From NCBI RefSeq assembly GCF_000172175.1, contig NZ_ABJL02000008.1, positions 2,604,001 to 2,668,000 of the forward strand: DNA of 64,000 bases, in the 5' to 3' direction. Source of the stretch: Bacteroides intestinalis DSM 17393 (lineage in GTDB: Bacteria > Bacteroidota > Bacteroidia > Bacteroidales > Bacteroidaceae). Under the pieces are notes generated by a model, which saw nothing but the letters and a program-made list of their open reading frames with translations, was not told the DNA's origin and did not search any database. A program made the position numbers and the translations under genes. Positions 26,440 through 34,960 of the stretch are shown one piece after another (position 1 is the first letter of the stretch; each line of letters starts with the position of its first letter).

Positions 26440-29400
26440 GGTTGAATTGTTATATAAAACAACAAATGGTTATGTATATACTCCTGCTTTGCGGGAGTAT
26501 ATATGCTTTTTCTCAATCCTATGAGAAGAAAAATAACCAGATTTCCGGCTTAAATGCCCGCCAGTTTCACAAATTCTGGAAAGTGGAGTCGGAATCGCCC
26601 GATTACAAAGTAACGTTCCGGGGAGATACAGTTGAGATTGTCTCCCCAAAAGGGCTGACTCTCTGGAGAAAGGAAAAGATGAGCGGCAAAGTCACCATTG
26701 AATACGATGCCTGCGTAGTCAGTGAAACGGGAAAAGACCGCCTGAGTGATTTAAATTGCTTCTGGATGGCTTCTGACCCGAAACATCCGGACAACTTATG
26801 GAAACGCGAGAAGTGGCGCAACGGAATATTCCTGAACTGCTACTCCCTGCAGCTTTATTATATGGGATATGGCGGAAACCACAACTCCACTACACGCTTC
26901 CGTCGCTATGATGGCAATGAAGCAGGCATCACCGACCCTCAGGCCCGCCCTGCGGTCTTAAAAGAATATACCGATGCAGAGCATTTGCTGAAAGCGAACC
27001 ACTGGTATCATATTAAAATTACGAACGAGAATAATAGGGTTAGTTATTATATAGACGGAAAGCGTCTGGTGGATTTCAGGGATGTCAAACCACTGACTGA
27101 AGGTTGGTTTGGCTTCCGCACCACCCTATCGCGCACCCGCATTACCAACTTCCGCTACAAGTGCTCACTGCAAGAAAACCCCGCTGTGCCTTTGCAATGG
27201 ATCGGCAGCACTCCCGAAATGGACAAAGCGGTCAGCTTCGGTGTACCTTTTGAGAAAGGCAAAATCTCTCCTGAAAGCACTTTACAGTTAACCACCGTAA
27301 ATGGTGAAAACATACCAATCGACACTTGGGTGCTGGCCTACTGGCCGGACGGTTCGGTGAAATGGAGCGGAGTAGCAGGCGTTATCCCCGCCGGAACAGA
27401 GGGGGCGACACTTGAACTGGCAAAAAAGAAGTCGGTAAAAAAGGCAAGAACTACAAATCCCGACGATCAAGCATCCGTTTCCGTCACCGAGACGCCACGG
27501 AACATTCTGATAGAAACAGGAGTGATTTCGGTTTACATTCCCCGTCAAGGTGAATTCCTGATAGACAGTCTGCTATATAAGGGGGTGAAGGTGGGCGAAA
27601 AAGCACGCCTGATATGTAGCACACAAAGCACGCCCGTTCTTGAAAGCACTTCGCAGGTATCTTTCAGTAACTATGTGAGCGAAGTGAAATCAGCGACGGT
27701 AGAGCGTTGCGGTGCTATACGCACGCTGATAAAACTGGAGGGCGTACATAAGAATAAAGACGGACGCGAATGGCTGCCCTTTGTGGTACGTCTCTATTTC
27801 TATGGTGGAAGTGAACAGATGAAGATGGTGCACAGCTTCCTGTTCGATGGAGACCAGAACCAGGATTTCATTCGTGCTTTGGGCATCCGCTTCGACGTGC
27901 CTATGCGTGAAGCACTTTACAACCGCCACATAGCCTTCTCCTGTGCTGACGGTGGAGTGTGGAGCGAACCTGTGCAGCCATTAGTAGGGCGTCGTGTGCT
28001 GACATTAGGCAATGCGGCGAACAGGAACTCCGGCCGGGATGTGACAGATAAAAATGCCAGCAAGGATAAGAAAGTCTCCCTGCAGCAACAACAGATGGAA
28101 GGGAAACGCATCCCGCCTTATGAAACTTTTGATGAAAAAAATCGCTCACTGCTGGACAACTGGGCATCATGGAACACCTATCGCTTGTCTCAGCTCACTG
28201 CGGATGCTTTCTCCATCCGTAAACGGGCCAATGACACGAATCCCTGGATAGGCACTTTCTCCGGCACGCGCAGTGAAGGATATGCTTTTGCCGGCGACGT
28301 CAGTGGTGGACTGGGGCTTTGCCTGCACGACTTCTGGCAGTCTTATCCCTCGGCCATAGAAATCTCCGAGACGAAGACTCCCGCAGCTACCCTTACCGCC
28401 TGGCTATGGAGTCCCGATGCCGAACCCATGGATCTGCGCCACTACGATAATGTAACGCACGATTTAAATGCCAGTTACGAGGATGTTCAGGAAGGCTTGA
28501 GCACACCCTATGGAATTGCCCGCACTACTACGCTCACCCTGATCCCGCAGGGAGGATATGCCGGGAAAAAGGCTTTTGCCGACCGTGCCAAGCAACTTTC
28601 GGAACCGGGTGTACTGATGCCTACCCCCGAATACCTGCACGCGCAGCAAGCCTTTGGCGTCTGGAGCCTTCCGGATCGCAGTACTCCATTCCGCAGCCGG
28701 GTGGAAGATCGTCTGGATGCCTATATCGACTTCTACAAAAAGGCCATCGAACAGAACAAATGGTATGGTTTCTGGAACTACGGCGACGTCATGCATGCGT
28801 ATGACCCTGTTCGCCACACCTGGCGATACGATATCGGAGGCTTTGCTTGGGACAATACAGAACTGGCCTCCAATATGTGGCTTTGGTATAATTTTCTGCG
28901 CACAGGACGTGCAGACATTTGGCGTATGGCAGAGGCTATGACCCGCCATACAGCCGAGGTAGATGTCTACCACATAGGGGAGAATGCCGGATTGGGTAGT
29001 CGTCACAACGTCAGCCATTGGGGATGTGGCGCCAAGGAAGCACGCATCAGTCAGGCTGCCTGGAATCGCTTCTACTATTATCTCACTACGGACGAACGCT
29101 GTGGAGATCTCATGACCGAGGTGAAAGACGCCGAACAGAAGCTCTATACTCTCGACCCAATGCGTCTGGCACAACCACGTAGCAAATATCCTTGCACCGC
29201 CCCTGCCCGCCTGCGCATTGGTCCCGACTGGCTGGCATACGCCGGAAACTGGATGACGGAATGGGAACGCACTCGCAATGTGGCTTACCGCGATAAAATC
29301 ATTACCGGCATGAAGAGTATCGTCGCCCTGCCCAACCGGATTTTCACAGGCCCTAAAGCGCTTGGCTTTGACCCTGCAACCGGTGTCATCAGCAGTGAGT

Positions 29401-29813
29401 GCGATCCCAAACTGGAAAGTACCAATCATTTAATGAGTATCATGGGCGGCTTCGAGGTGATGAACGAAATGCTCCGGATGATTGAACTACCCGAATGGAA
29501 AGATGCCTGGTTAGATTATACGATACGTTATAAACAGAAGGCATGGGAGCTAAACCGTAGCCGTTTTCGCATTTCACGTTTGATGGGCTACGCTGCTTAT
29601 CATACACGCAACCCGGAAATGGCAAAGGAGGCTTGGGCGGATTTGTTCACAAGACTGGAGCACACGCCGGCACCGCCTTTCCGCATCACAACTCTACTTC
29701 CGCCCGAGGTGCCTGCCCCGCTGGATGAATGTACCAGTATCAGCACAAACGATGCCGCCCTGTGGAGTCTGGATGCCATTTACATGCAGGAAGTGATTCC
29801 CATGGACGAGTAA
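26430..29813 (+). CDS. PcRGLX/YetA-like exo-rhamnogalacturonan lyase (PL26 type) with N-terminal lectin-like domain
   Basis: 1127 residues, secreted. The N-terminus (MAIRLNCYIKQQ then VMYILLLCGSIYAFSQ) makes a signal peptide with a positive n-region, so I keep this start; Met13 at 26466 is the alternative. Residues about 35-240 resemble a DUF6250-type concanavalin-like domain (VTIEYDACVVSETG, NHWYHIKITNENNRVSYYIDGK). From about 255, VSFGVPFEKGKISPES and DTWVLAYWPDGSVKWSGV match the RIFT-barrel start of PcRGLX/YetA proteins, followed by an (alpha/alpha) toroid (WYGFWNYGDVMHAYD, HVSHWG-like NVSHWGCGAKEAR). PcRGLX is an exo-acting RG lyase, so exo-cleavage of RG-I products is likely. Overlaps GH2 by 10 bases. 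Confidence 0.72.
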   Translation: MAIRLNCYIKQQMVMYILLLCGSIYAFSQSYEKKNNQISGLNARQFHKFWKVESESPDYKVTFRGDTVEIVSPKGLTLWRKEKMSGKVTIEYDACVVSETGKDRLSDLNCFWMASDPKHPDNLWKREKWRNGIFLNCYSLQLYYMGYGGNHNSTTRFRRYDGNEAGITDPQARPAVLKEYTDAEHLLKANHWYHIKITNENNRVSYYIDGKRLVDFRDVKPLTEGWFGFRTTLSRTRITNFRYKCSLQENPAVPLQWIGSTPEMDKAVSFGVPFEKGKISPESTLQLTTVNGENIPIDTWVLAYWPDGSVKWSGVAGVIPAGTEGATLELAKKKSVKKARTTNPDDQASVSVTETPRNILIETGVISVYIPRQGEFLIDSLLYKGVKVGEKARLICSTQSTPVLESTSQVSFSNYVSEVKSATVERCGAIRTLIKLEGVHKNKDGREWLPFVVRLYFYGGSEQMKMVHSFLFDGDQNQDFIRALGIRFDVPMREALYNRHIAFSCADGGVWSEPVQPLVGRRVLTLGNAANRNSGRDVTDKNASKDKKVSLQQQQMEGKRIPPYETFDEKNRSLLDNWASWNTYRLSQLTADAFSIRKRANDTNPWIGTFSGTRSEGYAFAGDVSGGLGLCLHDFWQSYPSAIEISETKTPAATLTAWLWSPDAEPMDLRHYDNVTHDLNASYEDVQEGLSTPYGIARTTTLTLIPQGGYAGKKAFADRAKQLSEPGVLMPTPEYLHAQQAFGVWSLPDRSTPFRSRVEDRLDAYIDFYKKAIEQNKWYGFWNYGDVMHAYDPVRHTWRYDIGGFAWDNTELASNMWLWYNFLRTGRADIWRMAEAMTRHTAEVDVYHIGENAGLGSRHNVSHWGCGAKEARISQAAWNRFYYYLTTDERCGDLMTEVKDAEQKLYTLDPMRLAQPRSKYPCTAPARLRIGPDWLAYAGNWMTEWERTRNVAYRDKIITGMKSIVALPNRIFTGPKALGFDPATGVISSECDPKLESTNHLMSIMGGFEVMNEMLRMIELPEWKDAWLDYTIRYKQKAWELNRSRFRISRLMGYAAYHTRNPEMAKEAWADLFTRLEHTPAPPFRITTLLPPEVPAPLDECTSISTNDAALWSLDAIYMQEVIPMDE

Positions 29814-29823
29814 TTTGCACGAT

Positions 29824-29881
29824 TTTCCATGTATATTGCATATTATTCTATGGAAGTATTTCGTATTAAGCCGTATTTTTG
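29824..29881 (+). promoter_or_regulatory. Promoter and candidate HTCS operator of the GH28-PL11 gene
   Basis: The -7 box TATTTTTG lies at 29874-29881. TTTCCATG (29824-29831) ends 42 bp upstream and ATTCTATG (29845-29852) lies 21 bp further on. The stretch GCAC-ATTTTCCAT is shared almost exactly with the GH42 promoter region (3637-3650). Confidence 0.5.
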
Positions 29882-29906
29882 CAATTAATCAAAAACAAAA
29901 TATATC

Positions 29907-32900
29907 ATGAAAAAACCTTGTTTTAAATCCTTGGTCGGCATAGCTGCCATTGCAGCGATTGCGCTGGGATTATCAGGCGCTATACCTGCTCCCAAATATA
30001 AGACTGTCACTGTCAATGCACCTTTCGCCATGGAGCCGATAAAGGAATTTATTTTCCCCAATCGTGATTTTTCCATCGCAAATTATGGAGCAGTAAAAGG
30101 AGGGAAGACTATAAATACAAAAGCCATCGCTAAGGCCATCAAGGCATGCAACAAAGCCGGTGGCGGCCGTGTAGTGATTCCCGCTGGCGAGTGGCTTACA
30201 GGTCCCGTACACCTGATGAGCAATGTGAACCTGTATTTATCCGACGGTGCCATACTGCGCTTCACAGACAATCCGGAAGACTATCTGCCTGCCGTGATGA
30301 CGTCATGGGAAGGTATGGAATGTTACAATTACTCTCCTTTGGTGTATGCTTTCGACTGTGAAAATGTAGCCATCACCGGAACCGGAACACTGCAACCCAT
30401 CATGGACACATGGCGTAAATGGTTTAAACGCCCCAAACCACACATGGATGCGCTTGCAGAACTCTACACAATGGCCTCAACGGATGTTCCGGTAGAGAAA
30501 AGACAGATGGCGAAAGGAGAAAATAATCTTCGCCCGCACCTGATACACTTCAACAGATGTAAGAATGTCTTGCTCGATCAGTTCAAGATTCGTGAAAGCC
30601 CCTTTTGGACCATACACTTGTATATGTGCGATGGCGGTATTGTTCGCAATCTGGACGTATATGCCCACGGACACAATAACGATGGTGTCGATCTGGAAAT
30701 GAGCCGGAACTTCCTGATAGAAGATTGTAAGTTTGATCAGGGAGATGACGCAGTTGTTATTAAAGCCGGACGCAACCAGGATGCCTGGCGGCTGGATACC
30801 CCATGTGAGAATATTGTAATCCGTAACTGTGACATTATAAAAGGACATACATTACTGGGCATCGGCAGCGAAATGTCGGGCGGCATACGCAACGTATATA
30901 TGCACGATTGCGCAGCACCAGACTCCGTGTTCCGCCTCTTCTTTGCCAAAACGAATCACCGCCGGGGAGGTTTCATCGAAAACATCCACATGGAGAATGT
31001 GAAAGCAGGCAAGATGCAGCGTGTACTCGAAATTGATACGGATGTACTCTACCAATGGCGCGATCTGGTGCCTACTTACGAGGAGCGTATCACCCGTATC
31101 GATGGTCTATACATGACTAACGTGACCTGCGAACGCACCGAGGCCATCTACGATTTGAAAGGTGATGCCAAACTGCCTGCAAAGAACGTCGTTATAAAGA
31201 ACGTGCATGCTGATGAAGTTACGAAATTCATCAAGAACGTACATAACGTAGAGAATGTAACGGAAGAGAACGTGACGTACGGCCGCTTCCGCAACGCGGC
31301 GAACGCTCCAGCTTATGATTATTCAAAGCTACAAAAGGAAAAGTTAGGTCGTGGTGTAGTAGCCATCCGTGAGAACCCGGCAGAAGTAGCTGTTTCCTGG
31401 AGATACCTCTCATCCGACCCCGAGAACACAGCATTCAACCTCTATCGGGACGGAAAGAAGATAGCCGAAGTACCTGCTACTACGGGAACCTTCTACCGGG
31501 ATGCCTATAAAGGAAAGAAAGCAGCTACGTACACCGTAAAACCCGTTGTAAACGGCGTGGAAACAGGGCATATCGAGGGCAACTATACACTGCCGACGAA
31601 GGCGCCTATAGGATACATCCATATTCCGCTGGACCGTCCGGCGGATGGGGTCACCCCTTCGGGACAAGCATTCACCTATATACCCAATGACGCTTCTATT
31701 GGTGATGTCGATGGGGATGGAGAATATGAGATTATTCTGAAATGGGATCCATCGAACGCACATGATAATGCCCATGATGGCTATACTGGAAATGTCCTTT
31801 TCGATTGCTACCGATTGACAGGTGAACGGCTCTGGCGTATTGATATGGGACACAATGTCCGTGCAGGTGCGCACTACACTCAATTCATGGTATATGATTT
31901 CGATAGCGACGGCTGTGCGGAGATCATCATGAAGACTTCTGACGGGACTATCGACGGACAAGGCAAAGTGATCGGGGATGCCGCAGCCGACTATCGCGAA
32001 CCGGGTACCCCTGCCAATCAAGGTCGCATCCTGAAGGGTAATGAATACCTCACCGTCTTCAATGGACGCACAGGTGCCGCTATGCAGACTATCGATTATG
32101 TTCCTGCACGCGGAAATCTAGCAGATTGGGGAGATAACCGCGCCAACCGAAGCGACCGTTTCCTGGCAGCTGTTGCCTATCTGGATGGCATCCATCCCAG
32201 TGTAGTGATGTGCCGCGGATATTACACCCGCACTGTACTTGCAGCTTTCGACTGGAATGGAAAAGAACTGAAACAACGTTGGATATTCGACAGTAATACC
32301 CCGGAATACAAAGCTTATGCAGGACAAGGCAACCATAACCTCCGTGTAGCAGATGTAGATGGGGATGGATGTGACGAAATTATATATGGCTCCTGCGCCA
32401 TCGATAATAATGGGAAAGGGCTTTACTCTACCGGAATGGGACACGGAGATGCCATGCATCTGACGAAGTTCTCACCCGACATGCCCGGACTTCAGGTGTG
32501 GGATTGCCACGAAAATAAGCGCGACGGTTCCAGCTTCCGCGATGCAGCAACAGGAAAAGTATTGTTTCAGGTGAAAAGCGGAATAGACGTAGGCCGTTGT
32601 ATGGCTGCCGACATTGACCCAACGACCCCCGGTGTGGAAATGTGGTCGTGGGAATCGAAAGGACTACGCAATATCAAGGGAGAAGTAGTCAATCCCGATA
32701 TCAAAACATTCTCTGTCAATATGGCTGTGTGGTGGGACGGCGATTTACTCCGTGAGTTGCTGAACAAGAATGTGGTATCCAAGTACGATTGGGAAGCCGG
32801 CGTCTGCAAACCGCTCGTCACATTCGAAGGTGTTGTATCAAACAACGGCACCAAAGCAACTCCCTGCCTGCAAGGCGATATTCTGGGTGACTGGCGCGAA

Positions 32901-33113
32901 GAAGTACTGCTACGCACAGAAGACAATACGGCACTACGTCTCTATGTATCACCCATAGCAACTGATTACCGTTTCCATACTTTCCTGGAAGATCCGGTTT
33001 ACAGGATCAGTATTGCTACACAAAACGTAGCATACAACCAACCGACACAACCCGGTTTCTATTTCGGACCTGATCTGAAAGGAATTTTCAGAGGATATGA
33101 ATTTAAAAAGTAA
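29907..33113 (+). CDS. GH28 - PL11 fusion: pectin hydrolase plus rhamnogalacturonan lyase
   Basis: Single 1068-residue secreted protein with two enzymes. Residues about 50-455 are a GH28 beta-helix (IANYGAVKGGKTINTKAI, HNNDGVDLEMS, FDQGDDAVVIKAG with Asp pair, and GHTLLGIGSEMSGG for the family GHG/gate region). From about 475 a complete PL11 starts with RGVVAIRENPAEVAVSWRYLSSDP and has DVDGDGEYEI, YDFDSDGCAEIIMKT, VWWDGDLLRELL and DILGDWREEVLL. The two catalytic domains act on the same RG-I backbone by hydrolysis and by beta-elimination, so the fusion probably gives local cooperation. Both domains look intact. The join is at about residue 458-475 (RFRNAANAPAYDYSKL). Followed by GH105 28 bases downstream. 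Confidence 0.9.
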   Translation: MKKPCFKSLVGIAAIAAIALGLSGAIPAPKYKTVTVNAPFAMEPIKEFIFPNRDFSIANYGAVKGGKTINTKAIAKAIKACNKAGGGRVVIPAGEWLTGPVHLMSNVNLYLSDGAILRFTDNPEDYLPAVMTSWEGMECYNYSPLVYAFDCENVAITGTGTLQPIMDTWRKWFKRPKPHMDALAELYTMASTDVPVEKRQMAKGENNLRPHLIHFNRCKNVLLDQFKIRESPFWTIHLYMCDGGIVRNLDVYAHGHNNDGVDLEMSRNFLIEDCKFDQGDDAVVIKAGRNQDAWRLDTPCENIVIRNCDIIKGHTLLGIGSEMSGGIRNVYMHDCAAPDSVFRLFFAKTNHRRGGFIENIHMENVKAGKMQRVLEIDTDVLYQWRDLVPTYEERITRIDGLYMTNVTCERTEAIYDLKGDAKLPAKNVVIKNVHADEVTKFIKNVHNVENVTEENVTYGRFRNAANAPAYDYSKLQKEKLGRGVVAIRENPAEVAVSWRYLSSDPENTAFNLYRDGKKIAEVPATTGTFYRDAYKGKKAATYTVKPVVNGVETGHIEGNYTLPTKAPIGYIHIPLDRPADGVTPSGQAFTYIPNDASIGDVDGDGEYEIILKWDPSNAHDNAHDGYTGNVLFDCYRLTGERLWRIDMGHNVRAGAHYTQFMVYDFDSDGCAEIIMKTSDGTIDGQGKVIGDAAADYREPGTPANQGRILKGNEYLTVFNGRTGAAMQTIDYVPARGNLADWGDNRANRSDRFLAAVAYLDGIHPSVVMCRGYYTRTVLAAFDWNGKELKQRWIFDSNTPEYKAYAGQGNHNLRVADVDGDGCDEIIYGSCAIDNNGKGLYSTGMGHGDAMHLTKFSPDMPGLQVWDCHENKRDGSSFRDAATGKVLFQVKSGIDVGRCMAADIDPTTPGVEMWSWESKGLRNIKGEVVNPDIKTFSVNMAVWWDGDLLRELLNKNVVSKYDWEAGVCKPLVTFEGVVSNNGTKATPCLQGDILGDWREEVLLRTEDNTALRLYVSPIATDYRFHTFLEDPVYRISIATQNVAYNQPTQPGFYFGPDLKGIFRGYEFKK

Positions 33114-33141
33114 TTATATAATGTAGTATTTAAAAGAAAGT

Positions 33142-34548
33142 ATGAATATAAAGACATTCTACCTGACAGGCACCTTGCTGTTACTCAGTATCGGCACTTA
33201 TGCCCAGAAAAAGAAAGAAACTATCAATGACTCCAACACCCCGCTGCACCTGTTGCAACCGGAGTATAAAGTGCCTTATAAAGCTCTTTCTACTACTGAA
33301 GTAAAAACTGACATCGACCGCATTCTCCGTTATCTGGAAAAGACTACTCATACCCGTGTGGTCAGTGAGAAAACCGGAAAAGTTATCACTGATTATAGTA
33401 ACCTGCCTGCCGATGCCCAATTGGAACGCGGCGCCTTCCGCTTGGCCAGTTATGAGTGGGGAGTTACTTATTCAGCTATGATGGCAGCCGCCGAAGCCAC
33501 CGGAGACGCAGCTTACATGAAATATGTTACTGATCGCTTCAAGTTTCTCGCCGAAGTGGCTCCGCATTTTCGTAATCTGCTCGAAAAGAATGGTACTACC
33601 GACCCACAAATGAAACAAATCTTGACGCCTCATGCACTTGATGATGCCGGTGCCGTATGTGCTGCTATGATTAAGGCACAATTGCAAGATAAATCTCTCA
33701 ACCTCTATCCTTTAATAGATAATTATCTCGATTTCATTCTAAACAAAGAATACCGCCTTGCCGACGGAACCTTTGCCCGCATCCGTCCACAACTCAACAC
33801 GCTTTGGCTAGATGATATGTTCATGGGCGTTCCTCCCGTAGCCTGGTACTCTCGTATGGCAGATAAAGAACAGTCCAAATATCTGGCCGAAGCCGTTCGT
33901 CAAATCTTCCAATTTGCCGAGCGTATGTGGGTACCCGAAAAAAAACTCTTCCGTCACGGTTGGGTAGAAGGTATGGGAGATCATCCTGCCTTCTTCTGGG
34001 GACGTGCCAACGGTTGGGCACTGCTCACCATGACTGAAGTGCTGGACGTAATGCCGACCAACCATCCCCAGCGTGAAAAGCTCATGAACCTCTTTCGTGA
34101 ACACGTCCGCGGACTGGCTGCTCTTCAAAGTGGCGAAGGATTCTGGCATCAACTGTTAGATCGTAACGATTCCTATTTGGAAACTTCAGCAACTGCTATC
34201 TATGTTTATTGCATCTCCCACGCCATTAACCAAGGTTGGCTCGATGCAATGGCTTACGGTCCCGTAGCTCAACTCGGTTGGCATGCCGTTTCTACACAGA
34301 TCAATGCAGAAGGACAGGTAGAAGGCACCTGTGTGGGCACCGGAATGGCATTCGATCCTGCATTTTACTATTACCGCCCGGTCAATGTGTATGCCGCACA
34401 CGGCTATGGTCCTGTAATCTGGGCAGGAGCTGAAATGATCAACCTGCTAAATAAACAGCATCCTAAAATGAACGACAGTGCCATTCAGTATTACCGTACT
34501 GAACAGAAGACCCAGGCACCCATTTTCAGCGTAAGTAAACCCGATTAA
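33142..34548 (+). CDS. GH105 unsaturated rhamnogalacturonyl hydrolase (second)
   Basis: 468-residue secreted GH105 with signal peptide MNIKTFYLTGTLLLLSIGTYAQ. Motifs: TPHALDDAGAVCAAM, LDDMFMGVPPVAWYSR (catalytic Asp region), FFWGRANGWALLTM and GEGFWHQLLD. It processes the unsaturated ends made by the PL11 and PL26-type lyases encoded just upstream. It is more divergent from the GH105 at 0.2-1.4 kb than a recent duplicate would be, so the two likely have different specificities. Confidence 0.92.
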   Translation: MNIKTFYLTGTLLLLSIGTYAQKKKETINDSNTPLHLLQPEYKVPYKALSTTEVKTDIDRILRYLEKTTHTRVVSEKTGKVITDYSNLPADAQLERGAFRLASYEWGVTYSAMMAAAEATGDAAYMKYVTDRFKFLAEVAPHFRNLLEKNGTTDPQMKQILTPHALDDAGAVCAAMIKAQLQDKSLNLYPLIDNYLDFILNKEYRLADGTFARIRPQLNTLWLDDMFMGVPPVAWYSRMADKEQSKYLAEAVRQIFQFAERMWVPEKKLFRHGWVEGMGDHPAFFWGRANGWALLTMTEVLDVMPTNHPQREKLMNLFREHVRGLAALQSGEGFWHQLLDRNDSYLETSATAIYVYCISHAINQGWLDAMAYGPVAQLGWHAVSTQINAEGQVEGTCVGTGMAFDPAFYYYRPVNVYAAHGYGPVIWAGAEMINLLNKQHPKMNDSAIQYYRTEQKTQAPIFSVSKPD

Positions 34549-34569
34549 TCCTCTAAAGAATAATATATC

Positions 34570-34884
34570 ATGAAAAGAGAAGCATTTAAAATGTTCCTGA
34601 AGCCCGGCTTCGAAAAGGAATACGAGAAAAGACATGCAGCCATCTGGCCCGAACTGAAAAAGATGTTATCCGATGGCGGAGTATACGACTACTCCATCTA
34701 TTGGGACCGCGACACCAACATCCTCTTTGCCTGCCAGAAGACTCGGGGCGAAGAATCCTCGCAGGATATGGGAGCTAATCCCATTGTACAAAAATGGTGG
34801 GATTACATGGCGGACATCATGGAAGTAAATCCGGATAATTCCCCGGTAACCATACCCTTGCCCGAAGTATTCCACATGGAATAA
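34570..34884 (+). CDS. rhaM: L-rhamnose mutarotase
   Basis: Cytoplasmic 104-residue enzyme interconverting alpha and beta anomers of L-rhamnose, preparing sugar released from RG-I for catabolism. Family signature: KPGFEKEYEKRHAAIWPEL with the active-site His22, YSIYWDRDTNILFA and NPIVQKWWDYMADIME. Length and motif layout match RhaM. No signal peptide. It is the last gene of the operon before a terminator. Confidence 0.93.
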   Translation: MKREAFKMFLKPGFEKEYEKRHAAIWPELKKMLSDGGVYDYSIYWDRDTNILFACQKTRGEESSQDMGANPIVQKWWDYMADIMEVNPDNSPVTIPLPEVFHME

Positions 34885-34887
34885 ACC

Positions 34888-34926
34888 TTAAAAGTGCATT
34901 AAAGTTGGTCTTTAATGCGCTTTTTT
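34888..34926 (+). terminator. Rho-independent terminator after rhaM
   Basis: GCATTAAAG (34896-34904) pairs with CTTTAATGC (34910-34918), extended by AAAG/CTTTT, then T6. It separates the enzyme operon from the HTCS gene. Confidence 0.85.
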
Positions 34927-34929
34927 CCT

Positions 34930-34937
34930 TATTTTTG
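34930..34937 (+). promoter_or_regulatory. -7 box of the HTCS gene
   Basis: TATTTTTG directly after the terminator T-run, 23 bases before the HTCS start codon. No TTTCCATG-type half-site lies 41 bp upstream, so the regulator appears not to be under its own operator. Confidence 0.45.
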
Positions 34938-34960
34938 TTACGTACCAAAATCTATGAAAT

